Below the pieces are notes generated by a model, which had not been told where the DNA came from, did no database searches, and saw only the letters and a list, made by a program, of their open reading frames with translations. The translations under genes were made by a program, and so were the position numbers. From assembly GCF_020539865.1 (NCBI RefSeq), contig NZ_JAJBQV010000032.1, positions 1 to 23,403 on the forward strand: a stretch of 23,403 nucleotides of DNA, read 5' to 3'. Positions 15,440 through 23,384 of this stretch are shown here, one piece after another. The stretch comes from Megasphaera elsdenii. GTDB lineage: Bacteria; Bacillota; Negativicutes; Veillonellales; Megasphaeraceae. The stretch's first letter is position 1, and the number at the start of each line of letters is the position of its first letter.

Positions 15440-16278
15440 AACCAGCTTTTGAAGATATGAGTTTACAGATACCAGCAGCCACCGCCGAGCCGGAGGACTA
15501 CACAGGTGAGGACGGTCTACTCTACTGCGGCAAGTGCCGGACACCGAAAGAAGCCTATTTTCCGGCTGATAAGGTTGCCCTGTTCGGGCGTGACCGACAC
15601 CCGGCAGAGTGTGACTGCCAGCGGGCGCAGCGCATGGAGCGTGAAGCCGCCGAACAGCAGAGAAAGCACCGGGACAAGGTAGAAGAACTGAAACGCCTGG
15701 GCTTTACCGACCCGGCTATGCGGGAATGGACTTTTGCCAATGACAACGGCAGAAACCCGCAGATGAAAACCGCCCGTTTCTATGTGGAGCATTGGGAGGA
15801 CATGAAAGCCGGGAACATCGGCTATCTGCTCTGGGGCAGCGTCGGCACAGGCAAAAGCTACCTTGCCGGGTGCATTGCAAACGCCCTCATGGAGCAGGAA
15901 ATCTCCGTAAAAATGACGAACTTCGCCGCTGTCCTCAATGACCTTGCCGCCACCTTTGAGGGCAGGAACGAATATATTTCCAAGCTCTGCCGCTATCCGC
16001 TGCTTATTCTTGATGATTTTGGAATGGAGCGTGGAACAGAGTACGGCTTAGAGCAGGTCTACAATGTGATTGACAGTCGTTACCGAAGCGAAAAGCCGCT
16101 GATCGTCACGACCAATCTAAGCCTTGACGAGCTGAACAATCCCCCGGACACAGCCCACAAGCGGATTTATGACCGGGTAACAGAGATGTGTACCCCTGTC
16201 TGCTGCTCCGGCGTGAATTTCCGCAGGGAAAAGGCACAGGAGAAAATGGAACGGCTGAAAAAGCTGATGAACGATTGA
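15436..16278 (+). CDS. DnaC-like ATP-binding helicase loader
   Basis: A 280-aa AAA+ ATPase of the DnaC/IstB-like group. An N-terminal zinc-binding-like segment has C31, C34, C59 and C61 (CGKC ... CDC). Walker A is WGSVGTGKS at about 133-141 and Walker B is LILDDFG near 190-196, with a sensor-type IVTTNLSLDEL and an arginine-rich end (RIYDRVTEM). It would load the replicative helicase at an origin marked by the organizer encoded just before. Start ATG 15436 overlaps the upstream stop; GGAGGG lies in position. Together they suggest that the excised transposon circle can replicate. Confidence 0.9.
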   Translation: MKPAFEDMSLQIPAATAEPEDYTGEDGLLYCGKCRTPKEAYFPADKVALFGRDRHPAECDCQRAQRMEREAAEQQRKHRDKVEELKRLGFTDPAMREWTFANDNGRNPQMKTARFYVEHWEDMKAGNIGYLLWGSVGTGKSYLAGCIANALMEQEISVKMTNFAAVLNDLAATFEGRNEYISKLCRYPLLILDDFGMERGTEYGLEQVYNVIDSRYRSEKPLIVTTNLSLDELNNPPDTAHKRIYDRVTEMCTPVCCSGVNFRREKAQEKMERLKKLMND

Positions 16279-16291
16279 AAGGAGTTTGCCT

Positions 16292-16486
16292 ATGACCGAT
16301 AAAAAAGAGCATATCAAACACAGCATGAAAAGCACCGCACCCGCCGACTGCGTGACGGAAATCCGCATAGGGAACTCTGTTCTTGTGGTGTCCGGCTTTT
16401 TCAAGCAGAGTGCCACGGAAACCGCAGCCGACAAAATGGCTAAGGTGCTGGAAGCGGAAGCTGCTACACAAAAATCGGCAATATGA
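16292..16486 (+). CDS. TnpW-like transposon-encoded protein
   Basis: A 64-aa protein matching the TnpW group of Tn4451-like elements, with the core VTEIRIGNSVLVVSGFFKQS followed by ATETAADKMAKVLE. AAAGGAG precedes ATG 16292; a TTG at 16286 in the same frame is less well placed. It lies between the helicase loader and the recombinase. The function of TnpW proteins is not settled; an accessory or regulatory role in excision is inferred from position. Confidence 0.8.
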   Translation: MTDKKEHIKHSMKSTAPADCVTEIRIGNSVLVVSGFFKQSATETAADKMAKVLEAEAATQKSAI

Positions 16487-16542
16487 CGGGCGGTAAAGAA
16501 GCATTTTTCACATTTTGCCGCTATACACGCCGCCCCGCCATG

Positions 16543-16551
16543 TGGTACAAT
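16543..16551 (+). promoter_or_regulatory. Extended -10 promoter for the recombinase
   Basis: TGGTACAAT is an extended -10 element (TGnTAnnnT form) 45 bases before the recombinase start. No good -35 box is seen at 17 bases, as is common for extended -10 promoters. It suggests that the recombinase has its own transcription start. Confidence 0.5.
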
Positions 16552-16596
16552 CGAAGTACGGAATAGTGGGGCTGGCTGTCAGAAACGGAGGAAACC

Positions 16597-18210
16597 ATGT
16601 TAAGACAGACAACCCAAAACCTTATTACCGCCCTTTATCCGAGATTATCCCATGAAGATGAATTGCAGGGGGAGAGCAACTCTATATCCAACCAAAAGCG
16701 CATTTTAGAAACCTACGCCAAGCAGAACGGCTTTACCAATCTCTGCTGGTACACGGACGATGGTTATAGTGGTGCGAACTTCCAAAGACCCGGGTTTCAA
16801 GCCATGCTTGCAGACATTGAAGCCGGAAAAGTCGGCACAGTCATAGTCAAGGATATGTCACGTTTAGGGCGAAATTATCTCCAAGTGGGAATGTACACAG
16901 AAATGCTTTTCCCACAGAAAGGCGTCCGCTTTATCGCTATCAATGACGGAGTGGACAGCGCAATGGGCGACAACGATTTTACCCCGCTGCGTAATCTTTT
17001 CAACGAATGGATGGTGAGAGATACGAGCAAAAAAATCAAGGCAGTTAAGAAAGCAAAAGGTCTAAGCGGAAAGCCTGTTACCAGCAAGCCCGTGTACGGC
17101 TACCTCATGGACGATGACGAGAATTTCATCATTGACGAGGAAGCCGCCCCGGTAGTCAAGCAGATTTACCAGCTTTGCCTTGCCGGAAACGGGCCTACCA
17201 AGATAGCCCGTATGCTGACCGAGCAGCAAATCCCCACGCCGGGGACGCTGGAATACCAGCGCACAGGCAGCACACGCCGCTACCACCCCGGCTATGAATG
17301 TAAGTGGGCGACCAATACTGTTGTTCATCTTCTGGAAAACCGGGAGTACACAGGCTGTCTTGTGAACTTCAAGACGGAAAAACCGTCCTACAAGATGAAG
17401 CACAGCATAGACAATCCCATTGAGAAACAGGCGATTTTCGAGGACCACCATGAGCCAATCATCGACTTGCAGACATGGGAACGGGTGCAGGAGTTACGCA
17501 AGCAGCGCAAACGCCCCAACCGCTACGATGATGTGGGCTTGTTCTCCGGCTTGCTGTTCTGCGCCGACTGCGGTCATGTGATGTACCAGCAGCGGTATCA
17601 GACCGACAAGAGAAAGCAGGATTGCTACATCTGCGGCAGCTATAAGAAGCGCACCGCCGACTGTACGGCGCACTTCATTCGCACCGACCTTTTGACGGCG
17701 GGTGTGCTGGACAATCTGCGGAAAGTGACCGCCTATGCACAGAAGCACGAAGCCCGGTTCGTGAAGCTGCTTATCCAGCAGAATGAAATGGGCGGCAAGC
17801 GGAAGCTGGCGGCGGCAGCCAAGCAGCTTGAACAGGTGCAGAGCCGCATTGCAGAACTTTCCCGCTACATCAAGCGTCTGTATGAGGACAATGTAAACGG
17901 GAAAATCAGTGATGAGCGTTTCATGGAAATGTCCGCAGACTACGAAGCCGAGCAGCGGGAACTGAAAGACAGAGCCGCCGCTTTGCAGGGCGAGCTGGAC
18001 AAGGCACAGGAAGCCACGGTAAACGCTGAAAAGTTTATGAGCGTTGTCCGCAAGTACCTTTCTATCGAAGAACTGACACACACTCTTTTGCGTGAAATGG
18101 TGGAGAAAATCGTTGTTTATGAATGTGAGTATGACGAGAACGAAGTACGCCGCCAGCGCATTGATATTTATTACAGCTTTGTAGGCAAGATTGACTTGCC
18201 CGAAGAATAA
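16597..18210 (+). CDS. Large serine recombinase (TndX/TnpX-type)
   Basis: A 537-aa site-specific recombinase that would excise and insert the nested element. The catalytic domain begins TALYPRLSHEDE with Ser18 as nucleophile, followed by YTDDGYSGANFQRPGF and VIVKDMSRLGRNYLQVG (arginines of the active site). A recombinase domain follows at about 160-290, then a zinc ribbon (CADCG at about 322-326 with CYICGSYKKRTADC), then a coiled coil (about 400-480). The size equals TndX of Tn5397 rather than the 707-aa TnpX. It is the last gene before the right end, as expected. GGAGG lies before the ATG. Confidence 0.93.
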   Translation: MLRQTTQNLITALYPRLSHEDELQGESNSISNQKRILETYAKQNGFTNLCWYTDDGYSGANFQRPGFQAMLADIEAGKVGTVIVKDMSRLGRNYLQVGMYTEMLFPQKGVRFIAINDGVDSAMGDNDFTPLRNLFNEWMVRDTSKKIKAVKKAKGLSGKPVTSKPVYGYLMDDDENFIIDEEAAPVVKQIYQLCLAGNGPTKIARMLTEQQIPTPGTLEYQRTGSTRRYHPGYECKWATNTVVHLLENREYTGCLVNFKTEKPSYKMKHSIDNPIEKQAIFEDHHEPIIDLQTWERVQELRKQRKRPNRYDDVGLFSGLLFCADCGHVMYQQRYQTDKRKQDCYICGSYKKRTADCTAHFIRTDLLTAGVLDNLRKVTAYAQKHEARFVKLLIQQNEMGGKRKLAAAAKQLEQVQSRIAELSRYIKRLYEDNVNGKISDERFMEMSADYEAEQRELKDRAAALQGELDKAQEATVNAEKFMSVVRKYLSIEELTHTLLREMVEKIVVYECEYDENEVRRQRIDIYYSFVGKIDLPEE

Positions 18211-18217
18211 AGCCCGA

Positions 18218-18266
18218 CCTATCCGACACCCTGCGCAAGTGCCGGATAGGAACGGCAAAATTTTTT
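18218..18266 (+). terminator. Possible terminator after the recombinase gene
   Basis: CCTATCCG (18218-18225) pairs with CGGATAGG (18243-18250); the alternative GCCG/CGGC pair at 18241-18256 is closer to AAAATTTTTT. It would limit reading from the recombinase into the maff2 remnant and the VirB6-like gene. Confidence 0.45.
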
Positions 18267-18275
18267 ACACTTCTA

Positions 18276-18299
18276 TTACTTCTTTATCACACATAAGCA
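18276..18299 (-). repeat. Right terminal inverted repeat of the nested serine transposon
   Basis: The reverse complement of 18276-18299 matches 7525-7548 at 18 of 24 positions. It abuts AA at 18300-18301. It marks the right element boundary. Confidence 0.88.
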
Positions 18300-18392
18300 A
18301 AAAGCCAGGGCATGAAGCAGCTCATGGCGGGCGGCGGTGTCGCCCTTATCGGCATGACCCTTGTACCGCTACTTTCCGGCTTGTTCGGTTAA
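18300..18392 (+). pseudogene. maff2, 3' part, cut off by the tet(W) transposon
   Basis: Thirty codons plus stop of the Maff2 C-terminus (KSQGMKQLMAGGGVALIGMT, then LVPLLSGLFG). Its second membrane segment is intact. It has no ribosome site of its own and the transposon end stands before it. Joined to 7400-7522 it rebuilds the 71-aa protein. Confidence 0.88.
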
Positions 18393-18411
18393 GAAGCGCG
18401 GGTAAAGGCTT

Positions 18412-19281
18412 ATGCAGAGCATACTTGACGCGATTAACGAATGGATAAAGGAAATCCTCATAGGAGCCATAAACGGTAATCTGTCAACTATGTTCGGGGA
18501 CGTGAACGAGAAAGTCGGCACTATCGCCGCCGAGGTAGGGCAGACCCCGCAAGGGTGGAACGCGGGTATCTTCTCCATGATACGGACGTTATCGGAGAAT
18601 GTAATCGTACCCATTGCGGGGCTTGTCATTACCTACGTCCTATGCTATGAGCTTATCAGCATGGTAACGGAAAAGAACAATATGCACGACGTTGACACTT
18701 CCATGTTCTTCAAGTGGGTGTTCAAGGCTTACGTCGCAGTCTACCTTGTGACGCATACCTTTGACATCACTATGGCGGTGTTCGATATGGCGCAGCACGT
18801 TGTTTCCGGCGCGGCGGGGGTTATCGGCGGCAGCACGAACATTGATGTTGCCGCCGCCCTTGCTTCCATGCAGAGCGGGCTTGACGCTATGGAAATCCCC
18901 GAACTGCTCTTACTTGTCATGGAAACAAGCCTTGTGAGCTTGTGCATGAAGATAATGTCCGTACTGATAACCGTTATCCTCTACGGGCGCATGATAGAAA
19001 TTTACCTTTACTGTTCGGTATCGCCTATCCCGTTCGCAACAATGACTAACCGGGAATGGGGACAGATAGGGAACAACTACCTAAAATCCCTGTTCGCGCT
19101 TGGCTTTCAAGGCTTCCTCATAATGATATGCGTCGGCATTTACGCCGTACTGGTGAACAACATGATAATAGCGGACAATCTGCACAGCGCGATTTTCTCC
19201 CTTGCAGCCTATACCGTTATCCTCTGTTTCTCCCTGTTCAAATCCGGCGCACTGGCGAAGTCGATTTTCTCCGCGCATTAG
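18412..19281 (+). CDS. VirB6/TrbL-like conjugal transfer membrane protein
   Basis: A 289-aa polytopic membrane protein of the VirB6/TrbL-like group in Clostridial ICEs. About five hydrophobic segments are seen, near residues 62-83 (VIVPIAGLVITYVLCYEL), 100-120, 168-195, 228-252 and 262-282. It would form part of the inner-membrane channel with the PrgI and VirB4 proteins encoded next. The ATG at 18412 has only a weak TAAAGG site, 19 bases after the maff2 stop, so it was probably coupled to maff2 translation and may suffer from the transposon insertion. Confidence 0.85.
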   Translation: MQSILDAINEWIKEILIGAINGNLSTMFGDVNEKVGTIAAEVGQTPQGWNAGIFSMIRTLSENVIVPIAGLVITYVLCYELISMVTEKNNMHDVDTSMFFKWVFKAYVAVYLVTHTFDITMAVFDMAQHVVSGAAGVIGGSTNIDVAAALASMQSGLDAMEIPELLLLVMETSLVSLCMKIMSVLITVILYGRMIEIYLYCSVSPIPFATMTNREWGQIGNNYLKSLFALGFQGFLIMICVGIYAVLVNNMIIADNLHSAIFSLAAYTVILCFSLFKSGALAKSIFSAH

Positions 19282-19356
19282 CGGCGTGTCAAGGGCAGGG
19301 TGGAGATTTTCAGAGCGAAGCGGCGAAAATACTACCCGACCTTGACGCGGGAGAAC

Positions 19357-19417
19357 CCCATAGAATAGGGACGGGCAAAGGGCATAGATTGACCTTTGCC
19401 TTGATTACCCCTATGGG
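19357..19417 (+). promoter_or_regulatory. Two-part hairpin between the virB6-like and prgI genes
   Basis: CCCATAG (19357-19363) pairs with CTATGGG (19411-19417), and GGCAAAGG (19374-19381) with CCTTTGCC (19393-19400) inside it. The fold lies 42 bases before the prgI start. There is no T run, so it is more likely an RNA-stability or processing element than a terminator. Confidence 0.55.
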
Positions 19418-19458
19418 AACTTACAGCAGCAAAAAAACCAGAGAAAGGAGGTTTCCAC

Positions 19459-19866
19459 TTGGCGTATGTACCCGTACCCAAAGACTTATCCAAAGTCAAG
19501 ACAAAAGTAGCTTTCAACCTTACCAAACGGCAGATTGTATGTTTCGCGGTAGCCCTCATTTTGGGCTTGCCGCTTTTCTTTCTGCTCAAAGACAGCACAG
19601 GCACAAGCCTTGCGTCTATGGCTATGATTGCCGTCATGCTGCCCTGTTTCCTCTTTGCCATGTATGAGAAGCATGGACAGCCCCTTGAAGTGGTGATAAA
19701 AAACATCATTCAGACAAAATTCATAGCCCCCAAAGAACGACCATACAGGACAGACAACCTTTATTCCGTCTTAGAACGGCAGAGAAAACTTGAAAAGGAG
19801 GTATCAGCGATTGCAAAAGGAAACACGAAGAAACAGCGCGGCGGGAAACGCACACGCAAAGGCTAA
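19459..19866 (+). CDS. PrgI family protein (VirB3-like position)
   Basis: A 135-aa protein of the PrgI family, a membrane partner of the VirB4 ATPase in Gram-positive transfer systems. The start AYVPVPKDLSKVKTKV is followed by two adjacent membrane segments (about residues 28-45 and 50-68), then a basic soluble tail ending GKRTRKG. The TTG at 19459 is the start supported by AAAGGAGG upstream. The end overlaps the VirB4 start by 56 bases. Confidence 0.87.
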   Translation: MAYVPVPKDLSKVKTKVAFNLTKRQIVCFAVALILGLPLFFLLKDSTGTSLASMAMIAVMLPCFLFAMYEKHGQPLEVVIKNIIQTKFIAPKERPYRTDNLYSVLERQRKLEKEVSAIAKGNTKKQRGGKRTRKG

Positions 19867-22255
19867 CCCGCCCCGCAAGCTCACCCGCGCCGAGAAGAAG
19901 CAGATTGCGGAAATCATCAGACAGGCAAAGGGCGACGGGAAAGCGCATACCGCGCAGCAGACAATCCCCTATATCCAGATGTACCCGGACGGTATCTGCA
20001 AGGTTACGGAACGTAAATACTCAAAGACCGTCGCCTTTGAAGATATTAACTATCAGCTTGCACAGGCAGACGACAAGACCGCCATTTTTGAGAACTGGTG
20101 CGACTTCCTCAACTACTTTGACGCTTCCGTTTCGGTGCAGCTCTCTTTCATCAATCAAGGGACGCAGCGGGGCGAAGCGGAAAAGGCGGTCAATATCCCG
20201 GCACAGGACGACGCTTTCAACTCTATCCGCAGCGAATACGGGGATATGCTGCAAAACCAGCTTGCAAAGGGCAACAACGGGCTTGTCAAAGCAAAATACA
20301 TCACCTTTGCCATTGAAGCCGACAGTCTGGGCGCGGCGAAATCCCGCCTTGCCCGTATCGAAACGGACGTACTTAACAATTTTAAGCTCTTGGGCGTAGC
20401 CGCCTGCCCCATGACAGGCTATGAACGGCTCAAAATGCTGCATGGCATTTTCCACCCGGAGTGCGGGCAGTTTGCCTTTGATTTTTCATGGCTTGCCCCG
20501 TCCGGGCTTTCCACAAAGGACTTTATCGCCCCGTCCTCTTTCCGTTTTGGCGAGGGGCGTTACTTCCGCATGGGGCGCAAAATCGGCGCGGTTTCATTCC
20601 TTGAAATCCTTGCCCCGGAATTAAACGACCGTATCTTATCGGATATTCTGGACTTGGAAACGGGCGTTATCGTCAATCTGCATATCCACAGTATCGACCA
20701 GACCGAAGCCATAAAGACAATCAAGCGGAAAATCACCGACCTTGACAAAATGAAAATCGAGGAACAGAAAAAGGCGGTACGCAGCGGCTATGACATGGAT
20801 ATTATACCGTCCGACCTTGCCACTTTCGGCAGCGAAGCGAAGAACCTCTTACAGGACTTGCAGAGCCGCAACGAGCGTATGTTTCTGCTCACGTTCCTTG
20901 TGGTGAACATGGCAGACACAAAAAGGAAACTGGAAAATGACGTGTTCGCGGCGGCGGGCATTGCACAGAAGAACAACTGCGCCCTCACCCGCCTTGACTA
21001 CCAACAGGAAGCGGGGCTTATGTCCTCTGTACCGCTTGGGGAGAACCTTATCGCCATTCAAAGGGGGCTGACGACTTCAAGCACAGCTATCTTTATCCCC
21101 TTTATCACACAGGAGCTTTTCCAGACGGGCGCGGCTTTATACTACGGCTTGAACGCCCTTTCTAACAACATGATACTCTGCGACCGCAAGCAGCTCAAAA
21201 ACCCCAACGGCTTAATCTTGGGTACGCCGGGAAGCGGGAAATCCTTTGCGGCAAAGCGGGAAATGACAAACGCTTTCCTCATTACGGACGACGATATTAT
21301 CATCTGCGACCCGGAAGCGGAGTATTTTTCCCTTGTGCAGCGGCTTGACGGGCAAGTGATACGGTTATCCCCTACGGGCAAGGGCATTGACGGGAAGCCC
21401 CAGTATGTGAACCCTATGGATATTAACCTCAATTACAGCGAGGACGACAGCCCCCTTGCGCTGAAATCCGACTTTATCCTCTCCCTCTGCGAGCTTGTAA
21501 TCGGCGGCAAGGAGGGCTTGCAGCCCGTCGATAAGACCGTCATTGACCGCGCCGTTCGGAACGTGTACCGTCCGTTCCTTGCAGACCCCGACCCGGAGAA
21601 AATGCCTATTCTGGGCGACCTCTACGACGAGCTTTTGAAGCAGCCGGAGCCGGAAGCGGCGCGTATCGCGGCGGCGTTGGAGCTTTACGTTTCCGGGAGC
21701 CTTAACGTGTTCAACCACCGTACCAACGTGGAGCTGAACAACCGCCTTGTCTGCTTTGACATCAAGCAGCTTGGGAAGCAGCTCAAAAAGTTAGGTATGC
21801 TCATTGTGCAGGACCAGGTATGGAACCGCGTCACCGTCAACCGGGCAGAAAGGAAATCCACCCGCTACTACATGGACGAATTTCATCTTCTCTTGAAAGA
21901 GGAACAGACCGCCGCGTACAGCGTGGAGATTTGGAAGCGTTTCCGTAAATGGGGCGGCATACCCACAGCCATTACGCAGAACGTCAAAGATTTGCTTGCT
22001 TCCCGCGAAGTGGAGAATATCTTTGAAAACTCTGATTTTGTCCTCATGCTCAATCAAGCGGCGGGCGACCGGGCTATCCTTGCGAAGCAGCTCAACATTT
22101 CCCCGCAGCAGATGAAGTATGTCACCCACACCGAAGCGGGCGAGGGGCTTATCTTCTATGGAAACGTGGTGCTGCCCTTTGTAGACCGCTTCCCGAAAGA
22201 CACCGAGCTTTACCGGGTAATGACGACGAAGCCGGAGGAAGTGGGCAAAGCATGA
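19811..22255 (+). CDS. VirB4-like conjugation ATPase
   Basis: An 814-aa cytoplasmic/peripheral ATPase that powers the type IV channel. Walker A is LILGTPGSGKS (about residues 468-478) and Walker B is YYMDEFHLLL (about 687-696), with the conserved ITQNVKDLL segment between the two C-terminal lobes and the VirB4 N-terminal CagE-like domain before them. I choose TTG 19811, which stands 9 bases after AAGGAGG; a TTG at 19790 in the same frame has no ribosome site. The stop overlaps the methyltransferase gene by four bases. Confidence 0.92.
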   Translation: MQKETRRNSAAGNAHAKANPPRKLTRAEKKQIAEIIRQAKGDGKAHTAQQTIPYIQMYPDGICKVTERKYSKTVAFEDINYQLAQADDKTAIFENWCDFLNYFDASVSVQLSFINQGTQRGEAEKAVNIPAQDDAFNSIRSEYGDMLQNQLAKGNNGLVKAKYITFAIEADSLGAAKSRLARIETDVLNNFKLLGVAACPMTGYERLKMLHGIFHPECGQFAFDFSWLAPSGLSTKDFIAPSSFRFGEGRYFRMGRKIGAVSFLEILAPELNDRILSDILDLETGVIVNLHIHSIDQTEAIKTIKRKITDLDKMKIEEQKKAVRSGYDMDIIPSDLATFGSEAKNLLQDLQSRNERMFLLTFLVVNMADTKRKLENDVFAAAGIAQKNNCALTRLDYQQEAGLMSSVPLGENLIAIQRGLTTSSTAIFIPFITQELFQTGAALYYGLNALSNNMILCDRKQLKNPNGLILGTPGSGKSFAAKREMTNAFLITDDDIIICDPEAEYFSLVQRLDGQVIRLSPTGKGIDGKPQYVNPMDINLNYSEDDSPLALKSDFILSLCELVIGGKEGLQPVDKTVIDRAVRNVYRPFLADPDPEKMPILGDLYDELLKQPEPEAARIAAALELYVSGSLNVFNHRTNVELNNRLVCFDIKQLGKQLKKLGMLIVQDQVWNRVTVNRAERKSTRYYMDEFHLLLKEEQTAAYSVEIWKRFRKWGGIPTAITQNVKDLLASREVENIFENSDFVLMLNQAAGDRAILAKQLNISPQQMKYVTHTEAGEGLIFYGNVVLPFVDRFPKDTELYRVMTTKPEEVGKA

Positions 22256-23211
22256 ACGGGCTGAAAACTGACACAATCATCAACCGGGACGCGCTCTATG
22301 CCTTGCGGGAGCTTCCAGAGGAAAGCGTACACTGTTGCGTCACAAGCCCGCCCTACTATGCACTTAGGGATTACGGGCTTGACGCGCAGATTGGGCGGGA
22401 GGACACGCCGGAGCAGTACATTGACAGGCTGACCGAGGTTTTCCGCGAGCTGCGCCGGGTACTGCGTTCTGACGGTACTTTCTGGCTGAACATTGCGGAC
22501 ACCTACTGCGGCACAGGAAATAAGGGCTACCATGCAGACCCGAAGAACCCCAAAGGGAGGAACGGGCAAGCCGTATCAATCGCAAGACAGGCGGCGGGCT
22601 GCAAGCAAAAGGATTTAATCGGTATCCCTTGGCTCTTGGCTTTTGCCCTACGCGCTGACGGGTGGTATTTAAGGAGCGATATTATCTGGCAGAAAGAAAA
22701 CCCCATGCCGGAGAGCGTGAAAGACCGCCCTACCTGCTGTTATGAACATATCTTTCTGCTTACAAAGTCAAAGAAGTATTTCTATGACGCAGCCGCCATA
22801 GCCGAGCCGTTGGCACCTACAACGGCGGCGCGGTACCGCACCGGGCGCAGCGCGGGACAGAAATATGCGGAGGAAGTACCCGGACAGGGGAACATACAGG
22901 GATTGAACCGGGCGAGAAGCGGCAGCTACTACGACGAAGCCCTCATGCCGACCATGCGGAACAGGCGGGACGTGTGGCTAATCAATACCGTACCCTACAA
23001 GGGCGGGCATTTCGCCGCGTTCCCGCCAAAACTTGCCGAAACCTGTATCAAGGCGGGCTGTCCGAAAGGCGGCATTGTGCTTGACCCCTTTTTCGGCAGC
23101 GGCACGACGGGGGCAGCCGCAAGGCAGCTTCACAGGCATTATATAGGCATTGAGATAAACGCCGAGTATTGCGCCCTTGCAAGGGCGCGGATTGGAGGGA
23201 CAGACAAATAA
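22252..23211 (+). CDS. DNA methyltransferase, beta-type (N4-cytosine or N6-adenine)
   Basis: A 319-aa DNA methyltransferase of the N6_N4_Mtase family. The catalytic motif TSPPYYALRDYG (31-42) comes first and the SAM-binding motif DPFFGSGTTG (278-287) last, which is the beta order. SPPY is commoner in N4-cytosine enzymes, while N6-adenine enzymes usually have DPPY; the base is therefore not sure. The target recognition region is between about 90 and 240. No restriction enzyme gene is next to it, so it is an orphan that could protect incoming ICE DNA from host restriction. ATG overlaps the virB4 stop. Confidence 0.9.
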   Translation: MNGLKTDTIINRDALYALRELPEESVHCCVTSPPYYALRDYGLDAQIGREDTPEQYIDRLTEVFRELRRVLRSDGTFWLNIADTYCGTGNKGYHADPKNPKGRNGQAVSIARQAAGCKQKDLIGIPWLLAFALRADGWYLRSDIIWQKENPMPESVKDRPTCCYEHIFLLTKSKKYFYDAAAIAEPLAPTTAARYRTGRSAGQKYAEEVPGQGNIQGLNRARSGSYYDEALMPTMRNRRDVWLINTVPYKGGHFAAFPPKLAETCIKAGCPKGGIVLDPFFGSGTTGAAARQLHRHYIGIEINAEYCALARARIGGTDK

Positions 23212-23384
23212 AACAGTATAAAGCGCGTGAGAAAGTCACGCAGAAAATGACCCGCGAGGGAGCCGTTGAGGTAAACGCCGCCACAGGCAAGAAAAAGCGT
23301 ATCAGCAACCGCATAAGGGACGCTGACCTTACCAGAAAGGAAGCCGCCTGGTCCTATGTCAAGTTTGAGTACAAATTAAATTGA
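23208..23384 (+). CDS. N-terminal part of a transfer gene, probably broken or interrupted; possible AUA start
   Basis: The frame reads IKQYKAREKVTQKMTREGAV, then NAATGKKKRISNRIRDADLT, a sequence like the N-terminus of the large transfer/peptidoglycan-hydrolase-type proteins that follow virB4 in these ICEs. After DADLTRKEAA it passes into AT-rich sequence and stops at 23384, too short for that family. The ATA at 23208 stands 9 bases after GGAGG and overlaps the methyltransferase stop (ATAA); an ATG at 23247 would drop the conserved start. An insertion, frameshift or altered gene order just before 23360 is likely. The family call is from memory and tentative. Confidence 0.5.
   Translation: MKQYKAREKVTQKMTREGAVEVNAATGKKKRISNRIRDADLTRKEAAWSYVKFEYKLN

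Larger units (their letters stand above)
7525..18299 (+). mobile_element. Mobilizable tet(W) transposon with TndX/TnpX-type recombinase, inserted in maff2
   Basis: A 10,775-bp element flanked by AA on both sides (7523-7524 and 18300-18301) and by 24-bp imperfect inverted repeats. Removing it with one AA restores the maff2 frame as GCG-AAA-AGC. It carries tet(W), a methyltransferase, sigma/HTH regulators, MobC, relaxase, replication proteins, TnpW and a large serine recombinase at its right end. The layout matches Tn4451/Tn5397-style serine transposons of Clostridia, with no target duplication beyond the dinucleotide. No transfer-channel genes are inside, so it is mobilizable rather than self-transmissible. 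Confidence 0.92.
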
